Shown piece after piece: positions 17,624-25,302 of a stretch of DNA of 42,756 nt. The stretch is from Bacteroidales bacterium. GTDB taxonomy: Bacteria > Bacteroidota > Bacteroidia > Bacteroidales > F082. Positions within the stretch are counted from its first letter, which is position 1. Each line of letters starts with the position of its first letter. Made by a program: the position numbers and the translations under genes. Location of the stretch: the NCBI GenBank assembly GCA_016285355.1, contig JAEEQP010000029.1, forward strand, positions 1 through 42,756, given 5' to 3'. A model generated the notes under the pieces. The model saw nothing but the letters and a program-made list of their open reading frames with translations, did not search any database and was not told the origin of the DNA.

Positions 17624-18301
17624 TTAATACTTCGCCTTCAGCGTCAAGCCAAAATAGAATCTGTCCACCGGCTCCGTCACCCAAAGGTCGTTGTCCATGC
17701 GGGCGAAGGCGGAAAGCGTGTATTGTCGCGCCAGGCGGTAATCCACTGAAAGCACCGTGCGCAAGTTGTCTAAGCCACCTTTCTTGGGGTCATTAGTGAG
17801 CCAAAACAATTCCGTGGAAAGGGCATACTTGAAGCGGCTGTTCATCGGCTGGTAGGTCACCTTCAAACGGTTGCGCCAATACAGCTTAGGATTGACGTGA
17901 TGCTCTCCGGTGCGTTCGTCGAAAAAGGTACCGATGGCCTTGCTGCGCAACTGGAACTTGAAGCGGCGAAATTCTTCCGAGTAAGTCACTTGCACACCCA
18001 AACGGCCACGGTTCTCGTAATAGCCTCGGTCGTTGTGGCGACGGATGTAGTCGGCGGTGAGGCCAATATTCATGCGATTGTGCAGACAGGTATAGTCCAC
18101 GCCCACCGAGTTGAGCCAACGGTCGAACTGGGTGAAGTTGTGGTCAAAACGCAACTCCTCCTCAGCTGACAAGCCGAAAGACCCACCCAAGCCCGCTTCA
18201 ACCTCAGCCGAGACAATGCCGCCAAAGTCGGTCGTGCGCTCGCTCTGTGCGAAAGCCGCCACCGTGAACAACAATAGTAATATGGTTATTAACCTTCTCA
18301 T
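17624..18301 (-). CDS. DUF2490-family outer-membrane protein
   Basis: The protein has 225 residues from the ATG at 18301. A classic signal peptide (MRRLITILLLLFTVAAFAQ) is followed by alternating beta-strands rich in aromatic and charged residues (FGLSAEEELRFDH, RRFKFQLRSKAIG) that end in FYFGLTLKAKY, a terminal strand typical of outer-membrane barrels. The pattern fits DUF2490, a Bacteroidetes barrel family of unknown function. The frame is open upstream through a TATGGC-rich repeat, but that stretch is repeat DNA and would spoil the signal peptide. It is the last gene of the run that includes the VTC polymerase and DUF4956 protein, and these three are often found together. Confidence 0.82.
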   Translation of the reverse strand: MRRLITILLLLFTVAAFAQSERTTDFGGIVSAEVEAGLGGSFGLSAEEELRFDHNFTQFDRWLNSVGVDYTCLHNRMNIGLTADYIRRHNDRGYYENRGRLGVQVTYSEEFRRFKFQLRSKAIGTFFDERTGEHHVNPKLYWRNRLKVTYQPMNSRFKYALSTELFWLTNDPKKGGLDNLRTVLSVDYRLARQYTLSAFARMDNDLWVTEPVDRFYFGLTLKAKY

Positions 18302-18305
18302 TTTC

Positions 18306-18398
18306 CTTTTTGGACTATGGCTTATGACTATGGCCAATAGCTTGCCTTTACATAGGGGCAGCCATAGGCCATAAGCCATGGGCCATAGTCTATGCATC
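18306..18398. repeat. Stuttering TATGGC/GCCATA palindromic repeat
   Basis: The words ctatggcttatgactatggcc and gccataggccataagccatgg face each other across about 30 bp, making an imperfect long hairpin between two genes of one operon. The repeat slightly overlaps the 3' end of the DUF4956 gene. It belongs with the other low-complexity intergenic blocks near 19150, 20410, 24600 and 39400. Confidence 0.65.
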
Positions 18399-19118
18399 GA
18401 AGTCCTTCAACTTAGTTATCGTATCAATCGTATTCACCTCGTCATCAATGGGTTTGTAATACACCTTCACAAAGGCTACATCACGCAGGTAGTCAATGTG
18501 TCCCACTTCCACTTTCGAAATGTCCAAGCCGGTGCGCTCGGTGAGGTCAGCTTTCAGGTCTTCCTCCTTGCCGTGCTTTGTGTTCTCGATGCGGTCGTAA
18601 AGGATAATCTTCATGGCCGTGTGTTTCAACAACTTCGTGCCATCAAGCAGCCAAATCGCCAACACGGTCAGCAGGTTCACCATGAGCAGCTCCGAATAAC
18701 TCGTCGAGAGTGCCATGCCGTTGACGATGCTCAAGCCCATCACCACAAAAAGGTAAGTCATCTCACGGATTTTGATGGTCTCCGTTCGGTATCGTATCAT
18801 GCCGAAGATGGCGAAGAGGCCCAAGGCGTAGGCAATGTTCATCTTCATGTTCTCCATCAGCGAGATGATGAGGAAGATGACCACGGCGAACATGAGGAAG
18901 GTGAAATAATAATCCTTGCGGTTGGCCTTCTTGTAATAGAAGCAATGGATGATGACCCAGCAGATAAGGAAGTTGAACACGAAACGGATCAAAGTCGTCC
19001 AAAGGCTTTGGGCATCGAAAAGCGGCACGCCAAGGAAATCCATGGTTGAGGCACCGCCGCCAAATTCTCGCGCAATGTCAGGATCAAAGTCCTGTAGGTT
19101 GATTTGTAGTAGGTTCAT
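18390..19118 (-). CDS. DUF4956 membrane protein, partner of the VTC polymerase
   Basis: The protein has 242 residues from the ATG at 19118. After a ~40-residue N-terminal part come about five membrane segments, including LIRFVFNFLICWVIIHCFYY, an FTFLMFAVVIFLIISLM helix and AYALGLFAIFGMIRYRTETI. A cytosolic C-terminal alpha/beta domain ends the protein (KVEVGHIDYLRDVAFVKVYY). The IRYRTETIKIREM signature and overall layout are those of DUF4956. These proteins are regularly encoded beside VTC/CYTH polyphosphate polymerases, which suggests a role in polyphosphate transfer at the membrane; that role is inferred. An ATG-less extension to 19157 runs through repeat DNA and was not used. Confidence 0.85.
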   Translation of the reverse strand: MNLLQINLQDFDPDIAREFGGGASTMDFLGVPLFDAQSLWTTLIRFVFNFLICWVIIHCFYYKKANRKDYYFTFLMFAVVIFLIISLMENMKMNIAYALGLFAIFGMIRYRTETIKIREMTYLFVVMGLSIVNGMALSTSYSELLMVNLLTVLAIWLLDGTKLLKHTAMKIILYDRIENTKHGKEEDLKADLTERTGLDISKVEVGHIDYLRDVAFVKVYYKPIDDEVNTIDTITKLKDFDA

Positions 19119-19142
19119 ATTGTTGATTGTTGTTTGTTTAAT

Positions 19143-19222
19143 GTTGGCTATCAGCATTCAGCTATCAGCATTCAGCACAGATTTAACTGAGCTGACGGCT
19201 GAAAGCTGATTGCTGACAGCTT
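19143..19222. repeat. Stuttering AGCTATCAGCATTCAGC palindromic repeat overlapping the VTC gene end
   Basis: Tandem words gctatcagcattcagc at 19147-19175 face gctgaaagctgattgctgac at 19198-19217. The left part is intergenic. The right part is read as the last ~20 codons of the polyphosphate polymerase gene. Confidence 0.65.
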
Positions 19223-19970
19223 TAAGTTTCTCAATTCTACGTAACTTCTTCTTAAACCGGTTCTGCTTTACCTCGGGGCGGGTCATGCAGGTGCCGATAC
19301 AGTATTTGCTGACCTTGAAGGGCCTGATTCTCATATTGAAAAGCACATCTTTCAACAGTGAATGGGCACGACCGTCCTGTTTGAGCTCCATCACTGCCAA
19401 AGGTGCCATCGAAGCAGTCTGACCACTCCTTAGGTTCTCGAAACGCAGGTTGCAGTCGATGGTGAGACGTTCGGTCTTGTCGTAATTCACCAAAGTGAAA
19501 CGGTCGAAGATAGTGATGAGGTGCGGGCTCAATGAACTCACCTCGTAAGGTTGCTTCTTGGCTAAAAACGCCGCCGCCTCAGGGTTGTCTATGATGTTGG
19601 CGATAGGTTCCACCTCGATGCGTTTTTTCTTTGTACGCCCTTTGTTGTTCTTGTGTTTCACCTCGCAGAAGGTCAGGTGGGAATCGACATAGGTACGCAC
19701 GCGCACCTTGTCACGCACCAAATGGCGGTCGTGGTGGATGAGGTACATGGTCAGCTCAGGCGTGTCATAATATACGGTACTGTAGGGCGAAAGTCGGTTG
19801 CCTTCCACTTCCTGAGCATAGTAATTGTCTTTGATTCCCAACAGGATGGCATGAAGTTGCGCCTCCGTCACGACATATTTCGTGTCGATGCGGTTCATCA
19901 GCTTCACGGCACTCATCTCATCGAGAGTGATGGACTTCATGCCTTGCACTATGTCGAGAATCTCCTCCAC
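19158..19970 (-). CDS. VTC/CYTH-type polyphosphate polymerase
   Basis: This 270-residue protein starts at a GTG at 19970, two bases after the previous stop codon. An ATG at 19940 would lose ten residues. It has the CYTH/VTC tunnel-fold signature: KLMNRIDTKYVV, STVYYDT, DKVRVRTYVD, a CEVKHK strand and RIEVE, then DRFTLVNYDKTERLTID and MELKQDGR. These basic and acidic residues bind polyphosphate and metal in the eukaryotic VTC4 catalytic core. The probable reaction is ATP-driven polyphosphate synthesis, together with the adjacent DUF4956 protein. The final ~20 residues (KAVSNQLSAVSSVKSVLNA) are encoded by the intergenic repeat and look like an acquired tail. Confidence 0.85.
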   Translation of the reverse strand: MEEILDIVQGMKSITLDEMSAVKLMNRIDTKYVVTEAQLHAILLGIKDNYYAQEVEGNRLSPYSTVYYDTPELTMYLIHHDRHLVRDKVRVRTYVDSHLTFCEVKHKNNKGRTKKKRIEVEPIANIIDNPEAAAFLAKKQPYEVSSLSPHLITIFDRFTLVNYDKTERLTIDCNLRFENLRSGQTASMAPLAVMELKQDGRAHSLLKDVLFNMRIRPFKVSKYCIGTCMTRPEVKQNRFKKKLRRIEKLKAVSNQLSAVSSVKSVLNADS

Positions 19971-19974
19971 GGCT

Positions 19975-20403
19975 TTATTTGGGAACGTATTCGAAGGTCT
20001 TCACCGACTCCAATTTGCCGTTGGGATAATAGTTCTTTTGGCATTTCTTGGAGCCGTCCTCATTGTACTCGTACTTTCTGATTCGGGTCACCTTGTCGCG
20101 GTCGTTGTATTCAATCTCGCGCACCACCTTGGCCGTGATGTCGCTGTTGGCTGGATACTCGAACACGATGCGCCATTTCTGTCCATAGCTGGCATATTCG
20201 ATTTCCTCAATTTTACGGCCAAACTCGTCGTAGGTCGTCACGCGATCGAGGAAAGCTCGTTTGTCGCCCGTGGCGGTGTTCCACTCCTTCAGCACCATGC
20301 CCTTGCGGTTCTCACGCTTGACGATGGTGCTTTCTGAGACCGACTGGGCCATCGCGCCAAATCCAATGGTGCAAAAAACCAATACTATCAATAATTTTTT
20401 CAT
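19975..20403 (-). CDS. Small secreted protein of unknown function
   Basis: The protein has 142 residues from the ATG at 20403, with a cleavable signal peptide (MKKLLIVLVFCTIGFGAMAQ). The mature part is short beta-hairpin repeats with the pattern Y-D-x-x-G-R-K-I-E-E and Y-N-x-D-G-S-K-K-x-x-K-Y-Y-P-N-G-K, like the YD/MORN-like antitoxin-repeat proteins of Bacteroidetes. The reading frame begins two codons earlier with TTG; the ATG was preferred. It is 4 bp upstream of the VTC gene and likely co-transcribed. Function is not known. Confidence 0.75.
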   Translation of the reverse strand: MKKLLIVLVFCTIGFGAMAQSVSESTIVKRENRKGMVLKEWNTATGDKRAFLDRVTTYDEFGRKIEEIEYASYGQKWRIVFEYPANSDITAKVVREIEYNDRDKVTRIRKYEYNEDGSKKCQKNYYPNGKLESVKTFEYVPK

Positions 20404-20404
20404 A

Positions 20405-20470
20405 TTCAAGATTTAAGATTTAAGATTTAAAATTCATCATTCAGCATTCATCATTCCACATTCAACATTC
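20405..20470. repeat. Stuttering GATTTAA / CATTCAGCATTC repeat
   Basis: The block is attcaagatttaagattt followed by more TTTAAGAT words and then cattcagcattcatcattcc and cattcaacattc. It fills the whole gap between two minus-strand genes of one operon. It has no clear dyad. Confidence 0.6.
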
Positions 20471-20472
20471 TC

Positions 20473-21192
20473 CTACACATTGATTATTATTTCAAATTGT
20501 TCAGGAAGTTCATAGACTATCCCGCTATCCTCTACTGTGATGGTCTGGAAAACGAAATCTGGAACCTCATTGAAATCCTGCGTCACCGTAAATACTTCAT
20601 ACTCGCCAGGTTGCAACTTCTGGAAGGCAAAATAGCCATCGGGACCCACGCGAGTGTCATCGAAAGGAATGTCCTCGCCCACCTTGCGGATATAGACACG
20701 ATGCTCGCAAGCCCAGCCTTCGCCACGATAGCTGCCGTTGTGGTAATAGGCGGCATGAACGCGGCCTTTCAGAACAGAAGTGCCGTATGCCTTGCCATCG
20801 TGGATATAGAGCGTAGGCACATTCACGACCGCACCTCGCGCCAATTCAACCGTCTCGCTCACCGCCACCTTCTCGCCCGAAGGCAAAGTGGAATAAGCAA
20901 ACACAGTGTAATTGCCAGGCAATAGATACTCAAACTGATACAAACCTTCCGCATTGGTCTCCAAATCGTCGCCGAAATAGGCCTCATCGCCATAAATGAT
21001 GAAGACATCGGTCTTGGCAGCCACCATAGTGTCGGGGGTCAAAGTGTAGTCGTCATCGGGATGATGCACTAACTTCACGAAGCCTTGCACCGTGCCAGTG
21101 CCACCTTCACCTGGGCCTTTGTTGCACGAGGTAAACAACAAAGCCATCGCGAAAAGTGCCAGAATAAAATTGATTCTCTTTTTCATATTCAT
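20473..21192 (-). CDS. Lipoprotein with carboxypeptidase-regulatory-like repeats
   Basis: This 239-residue protein has a lipoprotein signal peptide (lipobox FTSC, then NKGPGEGG). Two beta-sandwich units follow, each ending in a typical prealbumin-like core: GLYQFEYLLPGNYTVFAYS and GYFAFQKLQPGEYEVFTVT. This pattern belongs to the CarboxypepD_reg/SpaA-like superfamily used as surface or periplasmic spacers. ATGs at 21192 and 21186 are both possible. A -7 box lies 17 bp upstream. It heads the run that leads into the VTC polymerase genes. Confidence 0.8.
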   Translation of the reverse strand: MNMKKRINFILALFAMALLFTSCNKGPGEGGTGTVQGFVKLVHHPDDDYTLTPDTMVAAKTDVFIIYGDEAYFGDDLETNAEGLYQFEYLLPGNYTVFAYSTLPSGEKVAVSETVELARGAVVNVPTLYIHDGKAYGTSVLKGRVHAAYYHNGSYRGEGWACEHRVYIRKVGEDIPFDDTRVGPDGYFAFQKLQPGEYEVFTVTQDFNEVPDFVFQTITVEDSGIVYELPEQFEIIINV

Positions 21193-21208
21193 TGAAAATT
21201 AAAGTCTG

Positions 21209-21216
21209 CAAAGATA
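21209..21216 (-). promoter_or_regulatory. -7 box of the lipoprotein/polyphosphate gene run
   Basis: TATCTTTG on the minus strand matches TAnnTTTG, 17 bp before the ATG at 21192. No clear -33 TTG was found. Confidence 0.5.
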
Positions 21217-21298
21217 TTAAATCAACGGTTTGAATGGGGAAAAATTATCCAATAATTATACCAGAGACTAAAAAACAGGTGAGAAGGCTCGTTTTGCT

Positions 21299-21369
21299 GG
21301 CCTCGGCAGGTATGTCATCCCCGCGCTGGCCTTGCGGGCAAAGGCAGGGGATCTATACCTGTTGAGGCC
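21299..21369. repeat. Nested palindromic intergenic repeat, copy with a GTCATCCCC core
   Basis: Outer arms GGCCTCGGCAGGTAT (21299-21313) and ATACCTGTTGAGGCC (21355-21369) match at 13 of 15 positions. Inner arms are ATCCCC (21317-21322) and GGGGAT (21347-21352). The stretch TATGTCATCCCCGCG ... GGGGATCTATA has the same plan as units at 21405-21447 and 30556-30596. Confidence 0.75.
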
Positions 21370-21384
21370 GTCATTAGAAATCTA

Positions 21385-21467
21385 AACTTTGAAGTCCCGA
21401 CTCCTATAGATTCCCACATCGCACAAGTCTACGCTTGGAATGACATAGAAGTCTGGACTTCAAAGTT
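21385..21467. repeat. Palindromic intergenic repeat whose arm supplies the MarR stop codon
   Basis: Perfect 13-bp arms AACTTTGAAGTCC (21385-21397) and GGACTTCAAAGTT (21455-21467) enclose a reversed unit TATAGATTCC ... GGAATGACATA (21405-21447). The right arm overlaps the last codons and TGA of the MarR-family gene. Confidence 0.8.
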
Positions 21468-21918
21468 CTATTTCCTCCGACGGCTTCCCGAAGTCACTGA
21501 TGTTGCCACACACCTTTTTCAGCACACTGACAAAAGTCTGAATATCCTCCTCAGGGATGCCCTCAAGTGCCTGGTTCATCGTCTCAATGGCCAACTGTTT
21601 TGTAGAGTCCTTAAGTGCCATGCCCTCCTGAGTCACCACGATGTTATTCACGCGGCGGTCTTCCTTGGCCACCAAACGAGTAACGAGCCCTTTTTTCTCT
21701 AAATTGTCAATGAATTGCGTTACCGAATTTTTGTCTTTCTGGATGATGAAGGCGATGGCCTGCTGGGTGAGTGTGCCCTCATTCCAAAGCGTGTCCATGA
21801 CGAGGTATTGCTCCGCCGTCAGATTGACACCGTTCTTTTTGAACACCTCGGACAAATACTTCTTCAGCCTGCAATTCAGGATGTTGACGTAGACGCCAAC
21901 TTGTTTTACGAGTATCAT
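21460..21918 (-). CDS. MarR-family transcriptional regulator
   Basis: This 152-residue winged-helix regulator has an N-terminal dimerisation helix, then LTAEQYLVMDTLWNEGTLTQ, the recognition helix region DKNSVTQFIDNLEKKGLV, the wing RLVAKEDRRVNNIVVTQEG, and a C-terminal dimer helix. The DRR of the wing is intact. No target gene is obvious: neighbours on both sides run the same way, and the gene is monocistronic by layout. The leader contains dyads that could be its own operator. The final codons fall inside a palindromic repeat, so the C-terminus may have been altered by that insertion. Confidence 0.88.
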   Translation of the reverse strand: MILVKQVGVYVNILNCRLKKYLSEVFKKNGVNLTAEQYLVMDTLWNEGTLTQQAIAFIIQKDKNSVTQFIDNLEKKGLVTRLVAKEDRRVNNIVVTQEGMALKDSTKQLAIETMNQALEGIPEEDIQTFVSVLKKVCGNISDFGKPSEEIEL

Positions 21919-21932
21919 ATTATCCTATTTTT

Positions 21933-21965
21933 ATGATTATCATCTATGATGAAAGTGCAAAGATA
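21933..21965 (-). promoter_or_regulatory. MarR gene promoter and candidate operator
   Basis: The -7 box TATCTTTG (21958-21965, minus strand) has a TTG 21 bp upstream at 21987-21989. Between it and the ATG lie two overlapping dyads: ATGATTATCAT (21933-21943, a perfect palindrome) and ATCAT-ct-ATGAT (21939-21950). Their position at and just after the expected start site suits autorepression, which is common in this family. Confidence 0.55.
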
Positions 21966-22096
21966 GGGATAATTTTGAAAGTGTACCAAACGCAAGCAAA
22001 AATATCCCTATGCGCATACTAGGCTAATAATGGGATGGTTAGCGAGAGGCAGGGATACAAATGCAAGAAAACGTCAAATGTCCACAAAGAATTTCT

Positions 22097-23686
22097 TCAT
22101 TCTCTTCTAAGTTCTTCCATAGCCCTTTGCAAAATTTCATCCATCGGCGCATAAATCGGATAGAAACCCTCGTCGTCAAAGAGATTGCGGGCGATGTAAG
22201 CCTTCAAAAGAATATCGGCCTCGCGGCGCGCTACTTGTTTTTGCTCATCGGTGCCCTTGATGCCTTTTTCTTCGGCACGCTTCACCAATTCGTTGAACAT
22301 GGCATCACTCACCGTAAACTGCTTGTCAAAAGCGTTAACCGTCTTGTATCGTTGCAACTGCTGACGGTGACGGTCGGTATAGTCAAAGGCATACTGATAA
22401 AGCAAGCCTGTGTTGACGATACGGTTGAAGAAATACTCCGTGCTGTCGTCCACCAAAGGCACATAAATGTCGGGCATAATGCCACCGCCGCCGTAAACGG
22501 TCTTTCCTTTAGGTGTCCTATATTTCAGCGAATCAGCGAAATGTATGCTGTCGGGATGGAAAAGCTCTCCGTTTTCGTAACGTTCGTATGACTCCAATAA
22601 GTATTTTTCGTGGTCTCCATCGTATGGCTTCTGGATGCAACGTCCTGTCGGGGTATAATATTTGGCCACAGTCAGGCGGATGGCGGAACGGTCACTGAGC
22701 ATGATTTGTTCCTGCACCAAGCCCTTGCCGAACGAGCGGCGACCGATGATGGTGCCACGGTCATTGTCCTGCAAGGCTCCGGACACAATTTCGCTCGCAC
22801 TCGCCGACTCGCCGTCGATGAGTACCACCACAGGCATATCCTCCAACATCCCACGATGACGCGCTTTCATATACTGGCGCGGACGATTGCGGCCTTCGGT
22901 GTAGACTATCATGCTGCCACGAGGCAAAAACTCATCCGCCACATCCACAGCGGCGTTCAAATAGCCACCGCTATTGCCCCTCAAATCGAACACGAGCTGT
23001 TTCATGCCTTGCTGTTTCAGTCTTTTGATTCCCTTCCTGAACTCATCTGTTGTGGTGGCCGAGAACTTACTAAGTTTCAGATAGCCAATGGTTTCATCCA
23101 ACATATAGGCTATATCCACACTATAGGTCGGGATGGCATCACGAGTGATGGTATAATCGAGCAGACCGTCAACACCACGACGCAGCACGCGCACACGGAC
23201 TTTCGTACCCTTAGGGCCTTTCAACTTGCGCATTACATCCTCGTTGGCCAGTTTTTGGCTCGCCACCAAAGTGTCGTCAACATAAATGATGCGGTCACCG
23301 GCCATGATACCCACTTTCTCGGAAGGTCCGCCCTTGATGACATTGACGATTGCGATGGTGTCCTTCTCCAAACGGAACTGAACCCCGATGCCGTCAAAAC
23401 TGCCCAAAAGCGGGTCGTTCACCTCATTGAACTCCTCTAAGGAAACGTAGGCACTGTGAGGGTCAAGCTTCTCCATCATGGCAGCTATGGCTTCTTCTTC
23501 AAGCTCGTGCGTGTCGGGGGTGTCGACATAATCGTTCCCCACATACCACATCACCTCGTCGAACTTGCTGCCGCCTTCGACGTTAACCATGCCTTGGCTA
23601 ATGCGCTTATTAATCTGAAGCCCCACAAGGATGCCCGCCAACATCAGCACGACAACCACTAACGGCCTGACTCTGCTCTCTTTCAT
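22097..23686 (-). CDS. S41-family C-terminal processing peptidase (CtpA-like)
   Basis: This 529-residue protein has an N-terminal membrane anchor (about residues 8-24). Its PDZ domain spans about 95-175 (GIGVQFRLEKDTIAIVNVI, GDRIIYVDD). The S41 core contains LRGNSGG and GESASASEIVSGALQD with the probable nucleophile Ser296, and SFGKGLVQ with Lys321. The 25-residue spacing equals that of the E. coli Prc Ser-Lys pair. A ~180-residue C-terminal helical extension follows. The enzyme would cleave C-termini of envelope proteins. It lies 11 bp downstream of fabD, at the end of a minus-strand cluster. Confidence 0.92.
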   Translation of the reverse strand: MKESRVRPLVVVVLMLAGILVGLQINKRISQGMVNVEGGSKFDEVMWYVGNDYVDTPDTHELEEEAIAAMMEKLDPHSAYVSLEEFNEVNDPLLGSFDGIGVQFRLEKDTIAIVNVIKGGPSEKVGIMAGDRIIYVDDTLVASQKLANEDVMRKLKGPKGTKVRVRVLRRGVDGLLDYTITRDAIPTYSVDIAYMLDETIGYLKLSKFSATTTDEFRKGIKRLKQQGMKQLVFDLRGNSGGYLNAAVDVADEFLPRGSMIVYTEGRNRPRQYMKARHRGMLEDMPVVVLIDGESASASEIVSGALQDNDRGTIIGRRSFGKGLVQEQIMLSDRSAIRLTVAKYYTPTGRCIQKPYDGDHEKYLLESYERYENGELFHPDSIHFADSLKYRTPKGKTVYGGGGIMPDIYVPLVDDSTEYFFNRIVNTGLLYQYAFDYTDRHRQQLQRYKTVNAFDKQFTVSDAMFNELVKRAEEKGIKGTDEQKQVARREADILLKAYIARNLFDDEGFYPIYAPMDEILQRAMEELRRE

Positions 23687-23697
23687 AATTCAAGCTT

Positions 23698-24582
23698 TCA
23701 CACGGTTGCGCTCGACAAATCCAAGTTCCTGTCCACCCTCTTGAACAAGCCCTGCAAAACCGTACCCGGTCCCACCTCGACAATCGTGCGAACGCCATTG
23801 GCCAGGATGTTGCTCATGGTCTGCGTCCAAAGCACAGGCGAAGTCAATTGGGCAATCAGGTTTTTCTTGATGATTTCTGGGTCGTTGACGGACTGTCCTG
23901 TGACATTCTGATAAATCGGGCAAATGCCTTGGCTAAACGTGGTTTCCTTGATGGCCTCAGCCAACTCGACGCGAGCCGACTCCATCAATGGGCTATGGAA
24001 AGCACCGCCCACACTCAACGGCAGCACACGCTTGGCCCCAGCTTCCTTCAGTTTCTCAGAAGCAGCGGCCACACCTTCCAATGAGCCGGAAATGACCAAC
24101 TGACCAGGGCTATTGTAGTTGGCGGGAACCACCACGGCATCCTTCACCGAAGCACAAATGCTTTCGACGGTAGCATCTTCCATGCCTACAACAGCCGCCA
24201 TCGTGCCAGGCTGGGCTTCACAAGCTTTCTGCATGGCCATAGCGCGCTTGCTCACCAAACGCAGACCGTCTTCAAAAGTCAACACCTTGTTGGCCACCAA
24301 AGCCGAAAACTCGCCCAAAGAATGGCCAGCCACCATCGTAGGGTCGAAATCCTCCAACAAGGAAGCCAAAATGACGGAATGCAGGAAAATAGCGGGTTGG
24401 GTCACCTTGGTCTGGCGCAGGTCCTCGTCCGTGCCCTCAAACATAATGTCCGTAATCTTGAATTTCAGGATATTGTTGGCTTTCTTGAACATATCCTTGG
24501 CTTTCGACGACTTGTCGAACAAATCTTTGCCCATGCCTACAAATTGGGCTCCCTGGCCCGGGAAAACGTATGCTTTAATCAT
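23698..24582 (-). CDS. fabD: Malonyl-CoA:ACP transacylase
   Basis: This 294-residue enzyme moves malonyl groups from CoA to acyl carrier protein in fatty-acid synthesis. The N-terminus AYVFPGQGAQFVGMG is diagnostic. The nucleophile elbow GHSLGE has Ser88, and the catalytic His lies in GGAFHSPLM. QNVTGQ and VEVGPGTVLQGL complete the fold. Length is standard. It is 11 bp upstream of the S41 protease, with which it probably shares a transcript. The gap to folE holds low-complexity repeats. Confidence 0.95.
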   Translation of the reverse strand: MIKAYVFPGQGAQFVGMGKDLFDKSSKAKDMFKKANNILKFKITDIMFEGTDEDLRQTKVTQPAIFLHSVILASLLEDFDPTMVAGHSLGEFSALVANKVLTFEDGLRLVSKRAMAMQKACEAQPGTMAAVVGMEDATVESICASVKDAVVVPANYNSPGQLVISGSLEGVAAASEKLKEAGAKRVLPLSVGGAFHSPLMESARVELAEAIKETTFSQGICPIYQNVTGQSVNDPEIIKKNLIAQLTSPVLWTQTMSNILANGVRTIVEVGPGTVLQGLFKRVDRNLDLSSATV

Positions 24583-24596
24583 TATTCGATTTGATA

Positions 24597-24671
24597 TTTA
24601 AGATTCAAAATTTAAAATTTAAAATTCTATTTTGGTTGGCCCTTCGACAGGCTCAGGGACCTATGTCGAAA
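24597..24671. repeat. TTTAAAATT stutter plus a CCCTTCGACAGGCTCAGGGA repeat
   Basis: The left half is repeated TTTAAAATT/GATTCAAAA words. The right half carries CCCTTCGACAGGCTCAGGGA (24640-24659), and TTCGACA (24643-24649) pairs with TGTCGAA (24664-24670). The same 20-mer occurs at 29932, and a related word is at 40566. Confidence 0.7.
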
Positions 24672-24678
24672 CGCCGGT

Positions 24679-25302
24679 TTAATGCAACTTTGTGCCTATC
24701 AGTTGGAAAAACTCTTCCCGCGTCGATTCGCGCTCGAAGGCACCGATAAAGTCGCTCGTCGTGGTCACGGCACCCTGTTTTTGAACGCCGCGCATCGACA
24801 TGCACAAATGCCGAGCCTCGATGACCACGGCCACGCCCAACGGATGCAAAGCATCATTGATGGCGTTCTTGATTTGCGTGGTCAAACGCTCCTGAACTTG
24901 CAAACGACGCGAATAAGCCTCCACCACACGCGCTATCTTGCTCAAACCAGTGATATAGCCGTTGGGGATGTAGCCCACATGCGCCTTGCCAATAAACGGA
25001 ATCATGTGATGCTCGCACAGGGAATACACCTCAATATCCTTGACAATCACCATCTGGCGGTAGTCCTCCTTGAATTTTGCCGACAACAGGATTTCCATCG
25101 GGTCCTGCTCATACCCTTGCGTCAGGAACTGCATCGATTTGGCTACGCGCAAAGGCGTCTTTTGAAGACCCTCGCGCTGAGGATCCTCTCCCAAAAGTTC
25201 CAGGATAGCCTTGTAATGTTCCTGGAGTTTGGCAAGCCTTTCAGTGTCGTATTTTTCAATGGCCTCGTAGCCGAGATGGTCTTTAAACCGTTCGTTCATC
25301 AT
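24679..25302 (-). CDS. folE: GTP cyclohydrolase I
   Basis: This 207-residue type IA enzyme makes 7,8-dihydroneopterin triphosphate from GTP, the first step to folate. Zinc ligands are Cys96 and His99 in [10 protein letters not shown] and Cys167 in [22 protein letters not shown] and the RLQVQERLT stretch are typical. The first ATG overlaps the bactofilin stop as TGATG, so translation is probably coupled; a second ATG follows at once. Grouping with bactofilin and porW looks like operon convenience rather than shared function. Confidence 0.95.
   Translation of the reverse strand: MMNERFKDHLGYEAIEKYDTERLAKLQEHYKAILELLGEDPQREGLQKTPLRVAKSMQFLTQGYEQDPMEILLSAKFKEDYRQMVIVKDIEVYSLCEHHMIPFIGKAHVGYIPNGYITGLSKIARVVEAYSRRLQVQERLTTQIKNAINDALHPLGVAVVIEARHLCMSMRGVQKQGAVTTTSDFIGAFERESTREEFFQLIGTKLH

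Noticed and set aside
17414..17684. Short minus-strand frames with a repeated VGYRQHF peptide
   Set aside because: They are translations of the 33-bp tandem array, which has a period divisible by three; there is no start site support.
22610..23440. 276-codon plus-strand frame inside the S41 protease gene
   Set aside because: It is an antisense shadow; the PDZ and protease motifs on the minus strand are intact.
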